The notes under the pieces were generated by a model that saw nothing but the letters and a program-made list of their open reading frames with translations, had not been told where the DNA came from and did not search any database. From Flavobacteriaceae bacterium UBA3339 (GTDB lineage: Bacteria > Bacteroidota > Bacteroidia > Flavobacteriales > Flavobacteriaceae): 64,000 nt of DNA. Of this stretch, positions 8,658 through 18,573 are shown in pieces (the stretch's first letter is position 1; each line of letters begins with the position of its first letter). Location: positions 1 through 64,000 of the forward strand of contig DERN01000004.1 in NCBI GenBank assembly GCA_002360925.1, given 5' to 3'. The position numbers and the translations under genes are program-made.

Positions 8658-10925
8658 TTATTTATTTTTTGCTTGAACATATTGATCAAACTCTTGAAAC
8701 AATTCTAAAAGCTTCATGGTTGCCGAAACCAAATCGTTTGTTTCTAACAATAGTGAAAAATACAATTGACTATTTTTAGGACTTGTTTCGGTTGTGCGAA
8801 TACGCTTTATTTGTTTCTGAATTGATTGTTCAATATCGCTGCTCAGCTTATTCTTTTGAATCAAAATAGTTTCGATCTTCGTAAAATCCCGAGCCGAGAA
8901 TAATTGATGTATTTCGGTTAAAATTTCACTTAATTCTTCCTCGATTATTTTTAAATCTTTTAGCTGATTGAACTTTAATTTCTTATGATTATTATCGACA
9001 TGTGTTGTACAACTTTGCGAAATATAACTTAAAGACTGAACTGTATCTTGTAAATATCCCAATGTGTGAACATAAAATTTACTTGCTTCGACCGATGTAT
9101 CATCTAAATGTTTAATGAAATAATAAACGTTTGCTTTTAGATTATCAATATTCTTTTCGACTTTCTTTACTTTCTTTTTAGCACTTTTTAAAGTAATTAA
9201 ATCCTGTCTTGCCAAACCTTCGATTATTTCGGAATAAATACCGTTTGTTTGATTAATAACTCTCGAAATTTGATCAGAACTTTCTGTAATAACTTCCTGA
9301 ATCGTAACAATATCTTCTTTGCTTAAAAGCTTAGCTTCTTCCTGTTTTTCTTTTTCTTTAGTTCTATGCGCGCGATTGCTTCTGTACAAACTAATTCCTA
9401 ACACAACCAAAACTGCTACAAAGGCAAAAATTTCTCCATAATACAATAAAACTGCTACAATTGCCGAAGTTATAAAAGCTACAATTGCTGTTGCAAACCA
9501 TCCGCTAATTACTTTAAAAACACCCGAAACTCTATAAACAGCGCTATCTCTATCCCAAGCTTTATCTGCAAACGAGGTTCCCATTGCAACCATAAAAGTT
9601 ACATAAGTGGTAGATAAAGGTAATTTTAAAGAAGTTCCCAACGCAATTAAAATACTTGCAACCATTAGGTTTACCGAAGCACGAATCATATCGAAAGCTG
9701 GTTCTTCTAAACGTTCTTTCTTAGATTTTTTTACTTCTTGCTTAATAAAACGTTCGTCTAATTTTAATTGAAACGATTTAGGAAGAACATAATTTACAAC
9801 GCTTCCAAAAAGTACTGTTCCGCGAACAATAACACGAGCAACTGCATTTGGCGTAAACTTTTCTTCTCCGTCTCCTTGTCTGGCTAAACTCATTTCAGTT
9901 TCGATCACTGTTCGAGCTTTTTTCGAAGTCCATAAAGTTAAAACCATTACAATTCCTGCAATTAACAAATAATAAAAAGGCGCTACAATTTCGTTATTTG
10001 CCAATTCGGTCATCATATAAGTATTGGGATCTGCGCCAGCCGAAGCCGAAAAAAATTGAAATGACTGAATAGCCGCAATAGGAACACCAATAAAGTTTAC
10101 CAAATCGTTGCCAGCAAATGCTAATGCTAATGCAAATGTTCCGATAATGATGATGACTTTTAGAATGTTTACTTTGAAAACAGACATTAATAATTGTGAA
10201 ATAATTGTCCAGAAAACAAAACAAATTCCTAAAATCATCAACTGATTTTCTTTAATAAACGTAATCGTTTCTTTATTGATGAACGAAACGCCTTTTAATC
10301 CTTTTATCAAGATAAAGAAGGTAATAAACGAAATAGCAAATCCGCCGAAAAGCGCGCCAAATCTACGAATACGATCTTCGGATTGAAACGTGAAAATCAA
10401 ACGTGAAAAATACTGTACAATACTTCCTAAAACAAATGACAGCAAAACCGAGAGTAAAATACTGACTACAATTTCGGTCGCTTTTTCGGTATTTATGTAA
10501 GAACCTAATGTTACAATTGACTCGTCGATTGCTAAAATTTTGATGATTCCTAAACAAACCGCCGCACCTAATAATTCAAATACAATAGAAACGGTTGTAG
10601 AAGTTGGTAAGCCTAATGAATTAAAGACATCGAGAAGTAAAATGTCGGAAATCATAACGGCGAGGAAAATAATCATGACGTCGTTAAAGGAAAACATAGA
10701 GGGATTATAAATTCCGCTCCGGGCAATTTCCATCATTCCGCTCGAGAAAACGGCTCCGATTAAAATTCCGATTGAAGCAACAATCATTGCAGTTTTAAAC
10801 GAAACGGCTTTAGAACCCAATGCCGAATTTAAAAAGTTAACAGCGTCATTACTTACTCCTACCGTAATATCAATTACAGCTAAAACAGCAAGAGCAATTA
10901 ACATGATCATGTAAATCTGTTCCAT
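8658..10925 (-). CDS. PiT-family inorganic phosphate transporter with C-terminal PhoU-like domain
   Basis: A PiT permease of 755 residues. The two PiT signatures are GVSNDAVNFLNSALGSKAVS near residue 22 and AGNDLVNFIGVPIAA near residue 262, within an all-helical membrane region of roughly 500 residues. After residue ~530 comes a charged helical cytoplasmic part (from IVTIQEVITESSDQISRV) that resembles PhoU, so transport and control may be combined in one chain. I use the ATG at 10925; an upstream in-frame ATG adds nine basic residues and fits less well. The gene is alone on its transcript. Confidence 0.9.
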   Translation of the reverse strand: MEQIYMIMLIALAVLAVIDITVGVSNDAVNFLNSALGSKAVSFKTAMIVASIGILIGAVFSSGMMEIARSGIYNPSMFSFNDVMIIFLAVMISDILLLDVFNSLGLPTSTTVSIVFELLGAAVCLGIIKILAIDESIVTLGSYINTEKATEIVVSILLSVLLSFVLGSIVQYFSRLIFTFQSEDRIRRFGALFGGFAISFITFFILIKGLKGVSFINKETITFIKENQLMILGICFVFWTIISQLLMSVFKVNILKVIIIIGTFALALAFAGNDLVNFIGVPIAAIQSFQFFSASAGADPNTYMMTELANNEIVAPFYYLLIAGIVMVLTLWTSKKARTVIETEMSLARQGDGEEKFTPNAVARVIVRGTVLFGSVVNYVLPKSFQLKLDERFIKQEVKKSKKERLEEPAFDMIRASVNLMVASILIALGTSLKLPLSTTYVTFMVAMGTSFADKAWDRDSAVYRVSGVFKVISGWFATAIVAFITSAIVAVLLYYGEIFAFVAVLVVLGISLYRSNRAHRTKEKEKQEEAKLLSKEDIVTIQEVITESSDQISRVINQTNGIYSEIIEGLARQDLITLKSAKKKVKKVEKNIDNLKANVYYFIKHLDDTSVEASKFYVHTLGYLQDTVQSLSYISQSCTTHVDNNHKKLKFNQLKDLKIIEEELSEILTEIHQLFSARDFTKIETILIQKNKLSSDIEQSIQKQIKRIRTTETSPKNSQLYFSLLLETNDLVSATMKLLELFQEFDQYVQAKNK

Positions 10926-11031
10926 TTTTTGGATTTTTATTTTTCGGAACAAATTTCATTATATTTTTCGTATCGAATGTTAAGTAAATATTATCTATTT
11001 TACGAAATTGTAAATAGATTCAAAATGAAGT

Positions 11032-11763
11032 TTATTTATAAATTACATCTCCTTTATACAATCTGGTAATTTGAACTGTGTCAGGTTTGTTGTATAAATA
11101 GATATTTCCGATGGAAGCAATGGTTCCTTGAATTTTATTTTTTGCAAATAAATGAATATTTTGATTACTTCGATGGTAAACATCAATCGTTTTGGCGTTT
11201 AAGTTCTCGGCTTTTACCATTACGTTTGAACTATATAATAGAGCATGAAACAAATCGGTTTTTCCTTTTAAATGAAACATTCCGACCTGATTATCTTCAA
11301 TTGTAAGTTTTTTATTATTAATTTTAAAATCGAATTCGGTCGAAGCACTTTCTTCATTCGGAATACTTGTGTATAAATATAAATCGGAAAAACGCAACGT
11401 ATCATTCGAATATACTTTAAACTGTGTTCGCGATTTAATCAACTTTAAATTTGGAGTATAAATTTTTAAAAGAGCTGTTTCATAACTTTTCAGCATACTA
11501 CAGCTTATTTCATTTTTAATCACTAAGACAGAATCTTTTACTGAAAAATCAATAGAACCGATTCGGTTTTCGAAAGAATGAATTTCTAATTTATATTCGG
11601 TACTTGGAATAATTTCTGCCGAAACATTCATAGGAATATCAACTGTATGAAAAGCCGAAACCGAATTTTCTTTTACAACAGCATCGCCTTTTTTCGAAAA
11701 ACAAGCATCTTCGCCAGAACAACCTAAAATTATAAATACTAAAATTCCAACTGCTTTTTTCAT
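11032..11763 (-). CDS. DUF2807 (head-GIN) lipoprotein
   Basis: The protein is 243 residues long from the chosen ATG. A lipoprotein signal ends in IILGC, so it should be anchored in the envelope. The body is the beta-helix-like DUF2807 domain, with many short strand-turn repeats such as FHTVDIPMNVSAEI and LKGKTDLFHALLYSSNVMVKAENLNAKTI. A longer start would add nine basic residues before the signal. Two further DUF2807 proteins lie at 33225 and 34403. The function of the family is unknown; it is often listed as a putative adhesin head domain. Confidence 0.8.
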   Translation of the reverse strand: MKKAVGILVFIILGCSGEDACFSKKGDAVVKENSVSAFHTVDIPMNVSAEIIPSTEYKLEIHSFENRIGSIDFSVKDSVLVIKNEISCSMLKSYETALLKIYTPNLKLIKSRTQFKVYSNDTLRFSDLYLYTSIPNEESASTEFDFKINNKKLTIEDNQVGMFHLKGKTDLFHALLYSSNVMVKAENLNAKTIDVYHRSNQNIHLFAKNKIQGTIASIGNIYLYNKPDTVQITRLYKGDVIYK

Positions 11764-11847
11764 AATTCTAACTAACACTTTTTTAGCCACAAATACATAG
11801 AATTTCTATTTTATTATCAAATATAAATCATAAAACATGCTTTCACT

Positions 11848-11922
11848 TGTCATTCCGGACTTGATCCGGAATCTCATGTCTTTATTAAAATAATGAGAAG
11901 CTGAAACAAGTTCAGCTTGACA
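11848..11922. repeat. Interspersed palindromic repeat, longest copy
   Basis: Two hairpins in a row in an intergenic gap. The first is TGTCATTCCGGA-CTTGA-TCCGGAAT, the second the AAGCTGAA/TTCAGCTT hairpin that recurs at 4205. The ends are TGTCA and TTGACA. Related pieces occur at 14550 and 18574. It looks like a small non-coding repeat family of REP or MITE type. Confidence 0.7.
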
Positions 11923-11973
11923 AATTTGTCCTTAATGATAAATAATCAGATTCTACAATTCACAACATTTATA

Positions 11974-13086
11974 TCACAATTTATATCCCAAACCTAATTC
12001 AAACGCTTCGGCTTTTGCAAAATGTGTTTTTAACGACATAACACCAAAAACATTCGGAGTTACATAATAACGTAATCCCAAACGCTGATAAAGTGAACCA
12101 CTTTCTTTGTATTCATCATGAACGTAATAGCCAATATTTGCTTCGGCTGTTAATTTATTTAAATACCATTCGTAGCCAACAAACACACCAACTCGTTTCC
12201 AATCTGCATCTTTATTGATATTCGCTTCTGGAAAAGAAGTTCCTAAAAACGGAATCAATTCTTTTAACGAATTCGACAAAAATACATCAACTCCCAATTG
12301 TGCCGCACCAAAATCATTTAACGGCTTTTCAACAATTCCTGTAATATGATAAAACGGTTTTTGTCCCATTCCAATAATGTGACTTTCATTTACACCAGTT
12401 CGAAACAACAAATTGTAGCGCATTCTTTGCGGATGATTTATAAAAGAATTCGATCTGTTTTCTACATCTTCATCCGAAAAATGATAGGTTAATCCCACAT
12501 TAAAAGCTACCGTATTGGTACTTGTATTTGGTGCTTTTATGGTTGCGTTTGAATGATGCATAAACGTAAAACCTGCATTTACACCGATGTTATTCCAAAT
12601 TCTACGCTGATCGTAACTTACCATAAAGTAGGTCGAAGGCATGAATTTAGAACCATACGCCATATTTCGGTAATTTGTTTCTTTATCGTACGGATTTGTT
12701 GCATACGCCACACCTTGCGCAATTCGTAATTGCAATCGGCGATTTAAAAAGTAGAAATTGTAATGACCATATAAGCCATATAAATCTCCTAATATTTCGT
12801 TGTGATTATTTTGTGAATGCAAAGAAAAACCAACATCGGGAAATCGATATGTGTAATGCCATTCTTTTTCGCCCGTTGTTCTATGGTTGAACGAAATTAA
12901 AAAACCTGTCGGTTTATTGGTAATTAAATGTGAAATACTTTTGCTATGTGGTAAAATAGCTCCTTGATAATAATGGGTTGAAACGCTCCAATTTTCTTGA
13001 GCATTTCCTTTAAAAAGAAAGAAAACAAAAAGGTATTTCAGCATACCTAATCGTAAAAAACAACGATACTTTTTAAAATACCTCAT
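11974..13086 (-). CDS. Acyloxyacyl hydrolase / PagL-like outer-membrane protein
   Basis: The 370 residues begin with a signal peptide ending in GNAQ. A second in-frame ATG (residue 15, position 13044) also gives a good signal, so the start is uncertain. The mature protein is rich in amphipathic strands and aromatic residues, as in an outer-membrane barrel, and contains FMHHSNATIKAPN near residue 180, which matches the His-x-Ser-Asn active-site region of PagL-type lipid A deacylases. Bacteroidota homologs are annotated as acyloxyacyl hydrolases. A role in lipid A remodelling is inferred. It lies 9 bases downstream of the deoxynucleoside kinase. Confidence 0.75.
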   Translation of the reverse strand: MRYFKKYRCFLRLGMLKYLFVFFLFKGNAQENWSVSTHYYQGAILPHSKSISHLITNKPTGFLISFNHRTTGEKEWHYTYRFPDVGFSLHSQNNHNEILGDLYGLYGHYNFYFLNRRLQLRIAQGVAYATNPYDKETNYRNMAYGSKFMPSTYFMVSYDQRRIWNNIGVNAGFTFMHHSNATIKAPNTSTNTVAFNVGLTYHFSDEDVENRSNSFINHPQRMRYNLLFRTGVNESHIIGMGQKPFYHITGIVEKPLNDFGAAQLGVDVFLSNSLKELIPFLGTSFPEANINKDADWKRVGVFVGYEWYLNKLTAEANIGYYVHDEYKESGSLYQRLGLRYYVTPNVFGVMSLKTHFAKAEAFELGLGYKL

Positions 13087-13095
13087 CCGCGTTGT

Positions 13096-13710
13096 TTAAA
13101 ATAATCCGTTTATTTCAGCATCAATTCGATTGATAACCGTTCCTAAATCTTCCGGATTATCAACAAAATTAATAGGATCTACATCAATAATCAGTAATTT
13201 CCCTTTATCGTATCCTTTAATCCATTCTTCGTAACGCTCGTTTAGTTTATTTAGATAATCAATCGAAATTGAATTCTCATATTCACGTCCGCGTTTATGA
13301 ATTTGCCCGACTAAATTAGGAATCGAACTGCGTAAATAAATCAACAAATCAGGCGCACCAACCAAACCTTCCATCATTTCAAACAACTGAGTATAATTAT
13401 CGAAATCTCTGTTCGACATCAATCCCATTGCGTGTAAATTTGGGGCAAAAATATGCGCATCTTCGTAAATGGTTCGATCCTGAATGGTATTTTTTCCGCT
13501 TTGCTTCATCGCTAAAATGCTACGAAAACGACTATTTAAAAAGTAAATTTGCAAATTAAAAGACCAACGATCCATCGAATGATAAAAATCGTCTAAATAC
13601 GGATTATCGACCACATCTTCGTAATGCGGTTCCCATTTGTAATGTTTAGCCAACAATTGGGTTAAAGTCGTTTTGCCTGCGCCAATATTTCCGGCAATTG
13701 CTACCTGCAT
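13096..13710 (-). CDS. Deoxynucleoside kinase
   Basis: A dNK/dGK-family kinase of 204 residues that phosphorylates salvaged deoxynucleosides. The P-loop is GNIGAGKTTL at residues 7-16. The DRTIYEDAHIFA segment near residue 78 and the arginine-rich lid QIHKRGREYE near residue 138 are typical. Which deoxynucleoside is preferred cannot be told. It is close to thyA and folA on the same strand, so the area is enriched in DNA-precursor genes. Confidence 0.9.
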   Translation of the reverse strand: MQVAIAGNIGAGKTTLTQLLAKHYKWEPHYEDVVDNPYLDDFYHSMDRWSFNLQIYFLNSRFRSILAMKQSGKNTIQDRTIYEDAHIFAPNLHAMGLMSNRDFDNYTQLFEMMEGLVGAPDLLIYLRSSIPNLVGQIHKRGREYENSISIDYLNKLNERYEEWIKGYDKGKLLIIDVDPINFVDNPEDLGTVINRIDAEINGLF

Positions 13711-13715
13711 GAATT

Positions 13716-14489
13716 TTAATTTACATTATACAAAAAAAGCTGATCGCTTGTTAATATACTGATGTTTTGCCCGTTAAAAAAAGCTTTTTCAATCGTGTTC
13801 GAAATTTCTTTCAACGGTTCTTTTGTTTCATTTTCAGTATCGAACAAAAATACATTATTGTTTAATTGATACAACATTTTGGCTCCGTTAATTGCTAACA
13901 ATTTGGCTTTTTCGGGCAGCGTTTGTTCCTTAATTACTTTTCCGTAAATATCGATTCCAAAAACAGAAGTTCCACTTTGCCAATATGCATTATTCCCATC
14001 AGTAATGATAAAATCGTAATGCGAAATGGGATTGCTTACAAATTGAGGTTGTTCTTTTAAAGTATTTAAAATACACCAACGTTTGCTTGCTTCATCGAAA
14101 ATCCAAATAGACGATTGAGCTGTAAGTGCTGCATAAGAAGCGTCTATTTCGGGAAATCGTTCGGTTAAAGCAACGCGCTCTTTTATGCTTAACTGGTTAT
14201 CTAAAACAATTAATTGCTGCGTATTTTTATAGAAAACCAATTGTTGTAACGGATTTCGTTCATCGTATTGGTGAATAGTTCCTAAAAAAGGATCTTTAAA
14301 TGTAAAAGTACGCAAGGGAGTTTCTTTTGCAATTTCATTACTCACAATCGAAGAAGTATCGCCTAAATGATTCAGCGCATAATAAGTAAGCTGTTTAGGA
14401 CGATCTAAAACTTTTTTAAACACAACATTTTGCGCATTTAATCCAAAAGCGGAACAAAAGGCAACAAATGTTATGAATTGTTTTTTCAT
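13716..14489 (-). CDS. Exported protein of unknown function
   Basis: The 257 residues begin with a signal peptide ending in LNAQ. The rest has repeated strand-turn units of about 40 residues (for example QQLIVLDNQLSI, SSIWIFDEASKRWCIL, NNVFLFDTENETKEPL), suggesting a beta-propeller-like fold. I do not recognise a named family. It ends 5 bases before the deoxynucleoside kinase and is likely co-transcribed with it. Confidence 0.7.
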   Translation of the reverse strand: MKKQFITFVAFCSAFGLNAQNVVFKKVLDRPKQLTYYALNHLGDTSSIVSNEIAKETPLRTFTFKDPFLGTIHQYDERNPLQQLVFYKNTQQLIVLDNQLSIKERVALTERFPEIDASYAALTAQSSIWIFDEASKRWCILNTLKEQPQFVSNPISHYDFIITDGNNAYWQSGTSVFGIDIYGKVIKEQTLPEKAKLLAINGAKMLYQLNNNVFLFDTENETKEPLKEISNTIEKAFFNGQNISILTSDQLFLYNVN

Positions 14490-14549
14490 TTTTTATGTTT
14501 TTCATATTGTACAAAACACAATAAGATCACAATATTTAAAATTCTATTT

Positions 14550-14578
14550 TAAAGATTCCTCTTAACGTCGGAATGACA
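14550..14578. repeat. Interspersed repeat fragment
   Basis: AAAGATTCCTC...GGAATGACA ends in the same GAATGACA terminus as the repeats at 11848 and 18574. It appears to be a half copy in the gap between folA and the exported-protein gene. Confidence 0.5.
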
Positions 14579-14586
14579 GTTTATTT

Positions 14587-15078
14587 TTATTTGTTATAAA
14601 TTGTGATTGTGAAATCGAACGCATTTTTCTCGTCAGATTTATGGAAATCTTCTGAAACTTTTTTCCATTCTTTTCGTATTTCCGGAAAAAAAGCATCAGC
14701 ATCCTGAAACGAAGCGTTTACGTGTGTAATAATTAATTCGTTTGCTTCTTCAATGATTTGATTGTAAATTTCGCCTCCTCCAATTACATAAACCACTTCT
14801 TGATTTTGATTTTTTGCAAATTGTAAAGCTTCCTTTATACTCGCAAAAACAAAACAATTTTCAGGAGCCAAATATTCCTTTTGCCGCGTAATAATTAAAT
14901 GAACTCGATTCGGCAACGGTTTGGGGAAAGATTCAAACGTTTTACGTCCCATTAAAATATAATGGTTACTTGTTGTATTTTTAAAATGTTTAAAATCTGC
15001 CGGCAAATGCCATAACAATTCGTTGTTTTTTCCAATTACGTTGTTTTCTGCAACAGCTGCTACTAAACTTATTTTCAT
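14587..15078 (-). CDS. folA: Dihydrofolate reductase
   Basis: Reduces dihydrofolate to tetrahydrofolate with NADPH. At 163 residues it is of normal length, with the N-terminal AVAENNVIGKNNELLWHLPADFKHFK, the GRKTFES segment near residue 44 and VIGGGEIYNQ near residue 98. Its start overlaps the thyA stop by one base, so it recycles the dihydrofolate made by ThyA from the same transcript. No resistance-type truncation or fusion is visible. Confidence 0.96.
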   Translation of the reverse strand: MKISLVAAVAENNVIGKNNELLWHLPADFKHFKNTTSNHYILMGRKTFESFPKPLPNRVHLIITRQKEYLAPENCFVFASIKEALQFAKNQNQEVVYVIGGGEIYNQIIEEANELIITHVNASFQDADAFFPEIRKEWKKVSEDFHKSDEKNAFDFTITIYNK

Positions 15079-15902
15079 TATACCGAAACTTGTCCTTTAA
15101 TTGCCGGATGCGGATCATAATCTACCAAAGTAAAATCTTCGAATTTAAAATCAAAAATATCTTTAATTTCAGGATTCAACAGCATTTTTGGAAGTTTACG
15201 AGGCTCGCGTGATAATTGCAATTCTAATTGTTCCATGTGATTGTTGTAAATATGTGCATCGCCAAACGTATGAATAAAATCGCCATAACCTAAATCGCAA
15301 ACTTGAGCAACCATCATGGTAAACAATGCATACGACGCAATATTAAACGGAACACCTAAAAAAATATCCGCCGAACGTTGATATAATTGACAAGATAATT
15401 TTCCGTCAGCAACATAAAACTGAAAAAACGCATGACACGGAGGTAAAGCTGCTTTTCCGTTTGCTACATTTTCATCAAACGAAACGCTTGTATCGGGTAA
15501 TACAGAAGGATTCCAAGCCGAAATCAACATTCTGCGACTGTTTGGATTGGTCTTTAAAGTTTCGATCAACTCTTTAATCTGATCGATTTCTTCTCCGTTC
15601 CAATTGCGCCATTGATAACCGTAAATAGGACCTAAATCGCCATTTCTGTCTGCCCATTCATCCCAAATACGAACTCCGTTTTCTTTTAAATAACCAATAT
15701 TCGTTTCGCCTTTTAAAAACCATAACAACTCGTGAACAATCGATTTTAAATGGACTTTTTTAGTTGTAACTAACGGGAAACCTTCTTCTAAATCAAACCG
15801 CATCTGATAACCAAAAACACTTTTGGTTCCCGTTCCGGTTCTGTCGCCTTTTTGCACACCATTATCTAAAACGTGCTTTACTAAATCTAAATATTGCTTC
15901 AT
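15078..15902 (-). CDS. thyA: Thymidylate synthase
   Basis: Converts dUMP to dTMP using methylene-tetrahydrofolate. The 274-residue protein has the catalytic cysteine in ALPPCHAFFQFYV near residue 153, the QRSADIFLGVPFNIASYA segment and the C-terminal DYDPHPAIKGQVSV. It is coupled to folA. It begins 5 bases downstream of the bifunctional nuclease gene. Confidence 0.97.
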   Translation of the reverse strand: MKQYLDLVKHVLDNGVQKGDRTGTGTKSVFGYQMRFDLEEGFPLVTTKKVHLKSIVHELLWFLKGETNIGYLKENGVRIWDEWADRNGDLGPIYGYQWRNWNGEEIDQIKELIETLKTNPNSRRMLISAWNPSVLPDTSVSFDENVANGKAALPPCHAFFQFYVADGKLSCQLYQRSADIFLGVPFNIASYALFTMMVAQVCDLGYGDFIHTFGDAHIYNNHMEQLELQLSREPRKLPKMLLNPEIKDIFDFKFEDFTLVDYDPHPAIKGQVSV

Positions 15903-15907
15903 AACCG

Positions 15908-16549
15908 TTACAAATTTCTTTTTGATATTTCGTCGCGCAAACGCGCTGCTTTTTCATAATCTTCGTTCAGGATTGCCAACTCCAACATATCGTTCAACTC
16001 TTGCGAAGTGAATTTAGAAAATTCATTCGTTTTTTCATCGGGAACAATATTTAAGAACTCTTCAATAACATCGTTCAACGATTCTTCGTTTTCTTCTTCA
16101 TAATCATCATTCTCATCATCATCAACCATATCTTGTTCATGAAGATAAATTCCCGCTTTGTCTAAGATATTTTTATAGGTAAAAATGGGTGCATCGAAAC
16201 GCAAAGCCAATGAAATTGCATCTGAAGTTCGGGCATCGAAAATCTCTTCTACTCCATCGCGTTCACTTATGATGCTTGAGAAGAAAACGCCGTCAACCAA
16301 CTTGTGAATAATAACTTGTTTTACGACAATTGCATAACGATCGCAAACTGTTTTAAATAAATCGTGTGTTAAAGGTCGAGGTGGATTTAAATCTTTTTCA
16401 ATCGCAATGGCAATTGCCTGAGCTTCAAACGCTCCTATTACAATCGGCAATTTACGATCGCCTTCTACTTCATTCAAAATCAAAGCATAAGCTCCGTTTT
16501 GAGTATGACTATATGAAATGCCTTTTATTGTTAATCTTACTAAACTCAT
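15908..16549 (-). CDS. Bifunctional nuclease-family protein (DUF151) with UVR motif
   Basis: The 213 residues show a DUF151 domain (from RLTIKGISYSHTQNGAYALIL to ISLALRFDAPIFT, residues ~4-130), an acidic linker (DDDENDDYEEENEE) and a C-terminal UVR motif (ELAILNEDYEKAARLRDEI) like those in UvrB and UvrC. Bacterial relatives have been described as nucleases acting on DNA and RNA, but the Bacteroidota versions are little studied. I use the ATG at 16549; a longer start adds six residues without support. It begins the thyA-folA gene run. Confidence 0.85.
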   Translation of the reverse strand: MSLVRLTIKGISYSHTQNGAYALILNEVEGDRKLPIVIGAFEAQAIAIAIEKDLNPPRPLTHDLFKTVCDRYAIVVKQVIIHKLVDGVFFSSIISERDGVEEIFDARTSDAISLALRFDAPIFTYKNILDKAGIYLHEQDMVDDDENDDYEEENEESLNDVIEEFLNIVPDEKTNEFSKFTSQELNDMLELAILNEDYEKAARLRDEISKRNL

Positions 16550-16646
16550 AGTTATATAAATAGCCAAAAAAGGCTATTAAACAAAGATAGTATCTTTAAA
16601 CTTAATAGCCTAATTCGTGAAATTATTTTAGATTTTTTATTACTTT

Positions 16647-17486
16647 TTAATCGTATTTAGAGTAGCTTATTAAAACTTGATTTTCGTCATTTATAAGTGA
16701 TAAGTCTCCTTCGTTATCTAATTTATAAAACCATCCGAAAGGTTCATTTTCCACTCGATAATATTTAAATTCTGAGTTCGATTCTATAAGAATTAATTTT
16801 TGAAGCCTTTCATTATTTTTCAGCAATAGTTCGTCATTATTAGTAGCTACCAATTCAAAAAAACCGATTTCTGTCCAATCTTTAAAAGATTGTTTTTTCC
16901 ATTTTCCAATTACTCGTTTAATAGGTGTTTTCTGTAATTTCTTATGCTCTTCATATAAATTGAACAGACGAGAGCTTGACTTTTGAGAAAGATCTGCTTT
17001 AATCTTTTGTAATAATTGCGGATAAATACTTTCTTGATTAAGAAGTGAATATCCGTTATAAAATTTCATTGAAATAGATTCTAATTGATAAGCCGGATAT
17101 CCGCCTCCTGCCGATTTTATTACAACTCCTCCTTTTTCTACACATTGTAAAATAATCGCCCAATAAGCGATTTGCGCATCATCAATATAATTATGACTTA
17201 AATTAACAATAGGTATAATGTGATCTTTTACTCCATGAATTTCGAACATCATTGCCGTTCTAATCATATTATCAATTGAAATGGAATCGTAAATTGCAGT
17301 CGATTCAGCATTTAAAAGAATTTCTTGATCTAAGTATTCTAGCTTTTTCCAATACTTTTCTTTTTGTTTTTCCTTTTTTAAATTTCGAATCTCTTTCTCA
17401 ATCTTCCCCATTGGAATCTGACTAAAACTAGATATTGAAAAAAATGCTAACTGAATAAAACAAAAAGTTATAATAAATTGTTTCAT
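16647..17486 (-). CDS. Exported protein of unknown function (279 aa)
   Basis: A signal peptide ends near SSFSQ. Then follows a charged helical stretch (KIEKEIRNLKKEKQKEKYWKKLEYLDQE) and a mixed region without motifs I recognise. The single gene starts just below a terminator for etfBA. No strong family assignment can be made. Confidence 0.65.
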   Translation of the reverse strand: MKQFIITFCFIQLAFFSISSFSQIPMGKIEKEIRNLKKEKQKEKYWKKLEYLDQEILLNAESTAIYDSISIDNMIRTAMMFEIHGVKDHIIPIVNLSHNYIDDAQIAYWAIILQCVEKGGVVIKSAGGGYPAYQLESISMKFYNGYSLLNQESIYPQLLQKIKADLSQKSSSRLFNLYEEHKKLQKTPIKRVIGKWKKQSFKDWTEIGFFELVATNNDELLLKNNERLQKLILIESNSEFKYYRVENEPFGWFYKLDNEGDLSLINDENQVLISYSKYD

Positions 17487-17509
17487 AATATGTTTTACCT
17501 CGAATATAC

Positions 17510-17546
17510 AAAAAAAACAGCTGTAAAGTTATTTTACAGCTGTTTC
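17510..17546 (-). terminator. etfBA terminator
   Basis: An 11-bp stem (ACAGCTGTAAA with its complement) around GTTA, followed on the minus strand by a run of T. It lies 23 bases after the etfA stop. Confidence 0.85.
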
Positions 17547-17568
17547 TAATATGATAAAACTAAAAAAA

Positions 17569-18534
17569 TTAGTTGTTTGCCTTAAACTCTTTTAATTTTT
17601 TAATCAATTCGGGCACTACTTGGAAAGCGTCTCCAACAACACCATAATCTGCAACTTTAAAGAAAGGTGCTTCTGGATCTGAGTTGATTACTACTTTTAC
17701 TTTAGAAGCGTTGATTCCGGCAATATGCTGAATCGCTCCTGAAATACCAATTGCAATATATAAGTTAGACGCAACTGGTTTCCCTGTTTGACCAACGTGC
17801 TCTGAGTGAGGACGCCAATCTAAATCTGAAACAGGTTTAGAACAAGCTGTTGCAGCTCCTAAAACGTCTGCTAATTCTTCGATCATTCCCCAGTTTTCTG
17901 GTCCTTTTAATCCACGACCTCCAGAAACTACAACTTCAGCATCGGCAATCGAAACTTTTCCTGAAGCTTTTTCTTGATTTTGAATATGGATATTAAAATC
18001 TGCATCGTTTAACGTTACAGCGAAATCTTCGGCAGTTGCTGCTCCTGAAGCTTCTGCCAAACCAAATGAGTTTTTAGCTAAAGCTAGAACTTTTACATCA
18101 GAAGTTAATTCAGTAACATTGAATCCTTTATTAGAAAACGCGTTTCTTTTTACTTGAAAAGGATTGGTAGAAACCGGTAAAGCTACAACGTTAGAAGCAT
18201 AAGCTGCGTCTAAACCAACTGCAACAATCGGCGCTAAATATAACGAATCGGTTGTAGATGTTAAGATTACTACTTTTGCTTCTTCTTTCTGAGCTGCTTG
18301 TTTAACAACATCGGCATACGCTTTTGCATTGAATTTTTCTAATTTAGAATCAGTTACTTTCAATACTTTGTCTACTCCGTATTTTCCTAATTCAGAAACA
18401 TCGCCTGCATTAACAGTTACTGCCGTTACGGTTGTTCCTAAAGATTCTGCAACTTTTTTCGCATAAGAAGCTAATTCTAATGCAACTTTTTTAAACTTTC
18501 CTTCTGAAAATTCTGTATATATTAAAACTGACAT
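17569..18534 (-). CDS. etfA: Electron transfer flavoprotein alpha subunit
   Basis: The FAD-binding subunit of ETF, which passes electrons from acyl-CoA dehydrogenases toward the quinone pool. It has 321 residues. The C-terminal FAD domain carries VVSGGRGLKGPENW (~residue 207) and the signature IAIGISGAIQHIAGINASKVKVVINSD (~residue 260). It is preceded by etfB with a 108-base gap that holds a repeat element. Confidence 0.96.
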   Translation of the reverse strand: MSVLIYTEFSEGKFKKVALELASYAKKVAESLGTTVTAVTVNAGDVSELGKYGVDKVLKVTDSKLEKFNAKAYADVVKQAAQKEEAKVVILTSTTDSLYLAPIVAVGLDAAYASNVVALPVSTNPFQVKRNAFSNKGFNVTELTSDVKVLALAKNSFGLAEASGAATAEDFAVTLNDADFNIHIQNQEKASGKVSIADAEVVVSGGRGLKGPENWGMIEELADVLGAATACSKPVSDLDWRPHSEHVGQTGKPVASNLYIAIGISGAIQHIAGINASKVKVVINSDPEAPFFKVADYGVVGDAFQVVPELIKKLKEFKANN

Positions 18535-18573
18535 TTTTGTTTAATTTTTAATTATAATTGAGGCTTATTCTTT